From NCBI RefSeq assembly GCF_000317045.1, contig NC_019703.1, forward strand, positions 3,150,501-3,214,500: DNA of 64,000 bases, in the 5' to 3' direction. The notes beneath the pieces are model-generated. The model searched no databases and was not told the origin of the DNA. It saw only the letters and a program-made list of their open reading frames with translations. The stretch comes from Geitlerinema sp. PCC 7407. Its GTDB lineage: Bacteria; Cyanobacteriota; Cyanobacteriia; PCC-7407. Each line of letters starts with the position of its first letter. The stretch's first letter is position 1. The position numbers and the translations under genes are program-made. Shown in pieces: positions 62,749 through 64,000 of this stretch.

Positions 62749-64000
62749 ATGGCTCAATTTCTGCTGCAAACCGTTTGGCTGATTCCCTGCTACGCGATCA
62801 CCGGAGCAGTGACGTCCGCTCTGTGGTCACCAGCCTTGATTCGGCGTACAGGGCCTCGTCCTGCAGGCTACGTCAATGTCTGCATGACTTTTCTCGCATT
62901 TCTTCACAGCTTGAGCGTTTTCCCCCTGACTTGGCAGCAGCCAGCTCAGCAGCTCTCGCTTCCGTGGCTGCAGGTGGCCGGGCTAGATTTATCGTTTCCA
63001 GTCGAAATTTCTAGCGTGACCGTCGGCGCCAGCCTGGTCGTGACAGGCCTCAATTTGCTGGGGCAAATTTACGCGATCGGCTATATGGAAATGGACTGGG
63101 GCTGGTCGCGTTTCTTTGCGCTGCTGGCTTTGTTCGAGGCGGGAATGTGCAGTTTGGCTTTCTGCAACTCGCTCTTTTTCACCTATATCTTCCTAGAAGT
63201 TCTGACCCTGGGAACCTACTTGATTGTGGGTACTTGGTTCAATCAATCCTTGGTAGTTACGGGCGCTCGGGACGCTTTTTTGACGAAGCGGATCGGCGAC
63301 TTGTTCTTGCTGATGGGTGTGCTGGCGATCTATCCGCTGGCTGGCACTTGGAACTTTGACGAGCTGGCGCAGTGGGCGGAGACGGCTCAGCTCGATCCGG
63401 CGGTTGCGACGCTGGTAGGGCTGGCTCTGCTAGCAGGTCCGATCGGCAAGTGCGCTCAGCTGCCGCTGCACCTATGGCTGGACGAGGCGATGGAAGGCCC
63501 TGTTCCCAGCACGATTTTGCGTAACTCGGTGGTGGTGGCGACGGGGGCTTGGGTGCTGATCAAGCTCCAGCCTGTGATAGCGCTTTCGCCGGTTGTGCTG
63601 ACGGCAATGGTTGTGATCGGCAGTGTGACGGCGGTCGGGGGCACGCTAATTGCGATCGCCCAGATTGACGTCAAGCGCTCCTTGTCCTACTCGGTCAGTG
63701 CCTACATGGGCCTGGTTTTTGTGGCGGTGGGCACGGGGCACACCGATGCGGCGCTGATGCTGATTCTCAGCCACGCGCTGGCCCAAGCGCTGCTGGTCAT
63801 GAGCACGGGTTCGATCGTGCTCAACAGCATTACCCAAGATCTGACCCAGCTGGGTGGTCTGTGGAGTCGTCGTCCGATTTCGGGTTTGTGCTGTCTGGCT
63901 GGCATTGCGGGCTTGATTGGCCTGCCGCCGCTGGGTGGTTTTTGGGCGCTGCTGAAGCTGGCCGATGGTCTTTGGGAGAGTCGCCCAGAGCTAGTTGCCA
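62749..64000 (+). CDS. ndhF: NAD(P)H-quinone oxidoreductase subunit 5, CO2-uptake NdhF type (C-terminus cut by window edge)
   Basis: 417 codons from the ATG at 62749 (MAQFLLQTVWLIPCYAITG) to the window edge. A polytopic membrane protein with NuoL/NdhF proton-channel motifs: RRTGPRPAGY, SLVVTGLNLLGQIYAIGYM, FLTKRIGDLFLLMGV, PIGKCAQLPLHLWLDEAMEGPVPST. The RRTGPRPAGY start and the IGYMEMDWGWSRFF block point to the NdhF3/NdhF4 type of specialised NDH-1 complexes for CO2 uptake, rather than NdhF1. Which of F3 or F4 cannot be decided without the following ndhD and cup genes. Confidence 0.9.
   Translation, partial: MAQFLLQTVWLIPCYAITGAVTSALWSPALIRRTGPRPAGYVNVCMTFLAFLHSLSVFPLTWQQPAQQLSLPWLQVAGLDLSFPVEISSVTVGASLVVTGLNLLGQIYAIGYMEMDWGWSRFFALLALFEAGMCSLAFCNSLFFTYIFLEVLTLGTYLIVGTWFNQSLVVTGARDAFLTKRIGDLFLLMGVLAIYPLAGTWNFDELAQWAETAQLDPAVATLVGLALLAGPIGKCAQLPLHLWLDEAMEGPVPSTILRNSVVVATGAWVLIKLQPVIALSPVVLTAMVVIGSVTAVGGTLIAIAQIDVKRSLSYSVSAYMGLVFVAVGTGHTDAALMLILSHALAQALLVMSTGSIVLNSITQDLTQLGGLWSRRPISGLCCLAGIAGLIGLPPLGGFWALLKLADGLWESRPELVA

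Overview
This window is cyanobacterial chromosome. It carries photosystem II genes (psbN, psbH), the nitrogen regulator ntcA, an NDH-1 subunit of the NdhF type, and several families seen mainly in cyanobacteria (DUF3084, DUF6335, TPR-CHAT). The octamer GCGATCGC (HIP1) recurs throughout genes and spacers. Base composition is moderately GC-rich with AT-rich patches. The species cannot be fixed from sequence alone; a filamentous Geitlerinema/Leptolyngbya-like genome is only a guess. No rRNA, tRNA, CRISPR array or complete insertion sequence was seen.

0-15 kb: A cobalt-resistance pair, coaR (cut by the left edge) and divergent coaT, shares a textbook MerR-type promoter with a 20-bp spacer and a perfect 13-bp-arm dyad. 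Then come a YidD-like protein, an AT-rich pentapeptide-repeat protein, a Kef/CPA2 antiporter with an RCK domain, a PHP phosphoesterase, a membrane protein overlapping a GHL10 glycoside hydrolase-like protein, an orphan multi-PAS/GAF histidine kinase with a small downstream gene, and a 3-methyladenine-DNA glycosylase.

15-31 kb: This is accessory-rich. It begins with a sunset-domain protein, an IS630-type transposase remnant, a PD-(D/E)XK-like protein and an HNH-family protein that stops before its catalytic domain. Membrane and lipid-related genes, an SDR, an NTF2-like exported protein and murG follow. Next is a cluster of signalling/conflict-type domains: a MerR-like regulator overlapping a VWA-macro fusion, a 1201-residue exported TPR-CHAT protein, and a divergent two-segment membrane protein resembling the cyanobacterial TRADD-N-associated family.

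31-50 kb: Mostly housekeeping: apt, an orphan Dpp/Opp-type permease, cutA, a Na+/H+ antiporter with a C-terminal universal-stress region, an ABC exporter (ATPase plus ABC-2 permease), a candidate small-RNA locus at 40.8 kb, a GH38 alpha-mannosidase, the psbN / psbH-tatA-pth block, two small conserved genes, a DUF3084-YqgF pair and ntcA with a perfect GTA-N8-TAC site upstream.

50-64 kb: A di-haem cytochrome c, thrB, an M28 peptidase, manC and an AarF/UbiB kinase lead to an AT-rich island (58.9-62.1 kb). The island encodes a cold-shock/DUF1294 protein, a NERD-zinc-ribbon protein, a phospholipase D-like protein and an HNH endonuclease, all on the minus strand, and is a plausible DNA-processing or defence module. 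The window ends inside an ndhF-like gene of the type used in CO2-uptake NDH-1 complexes.
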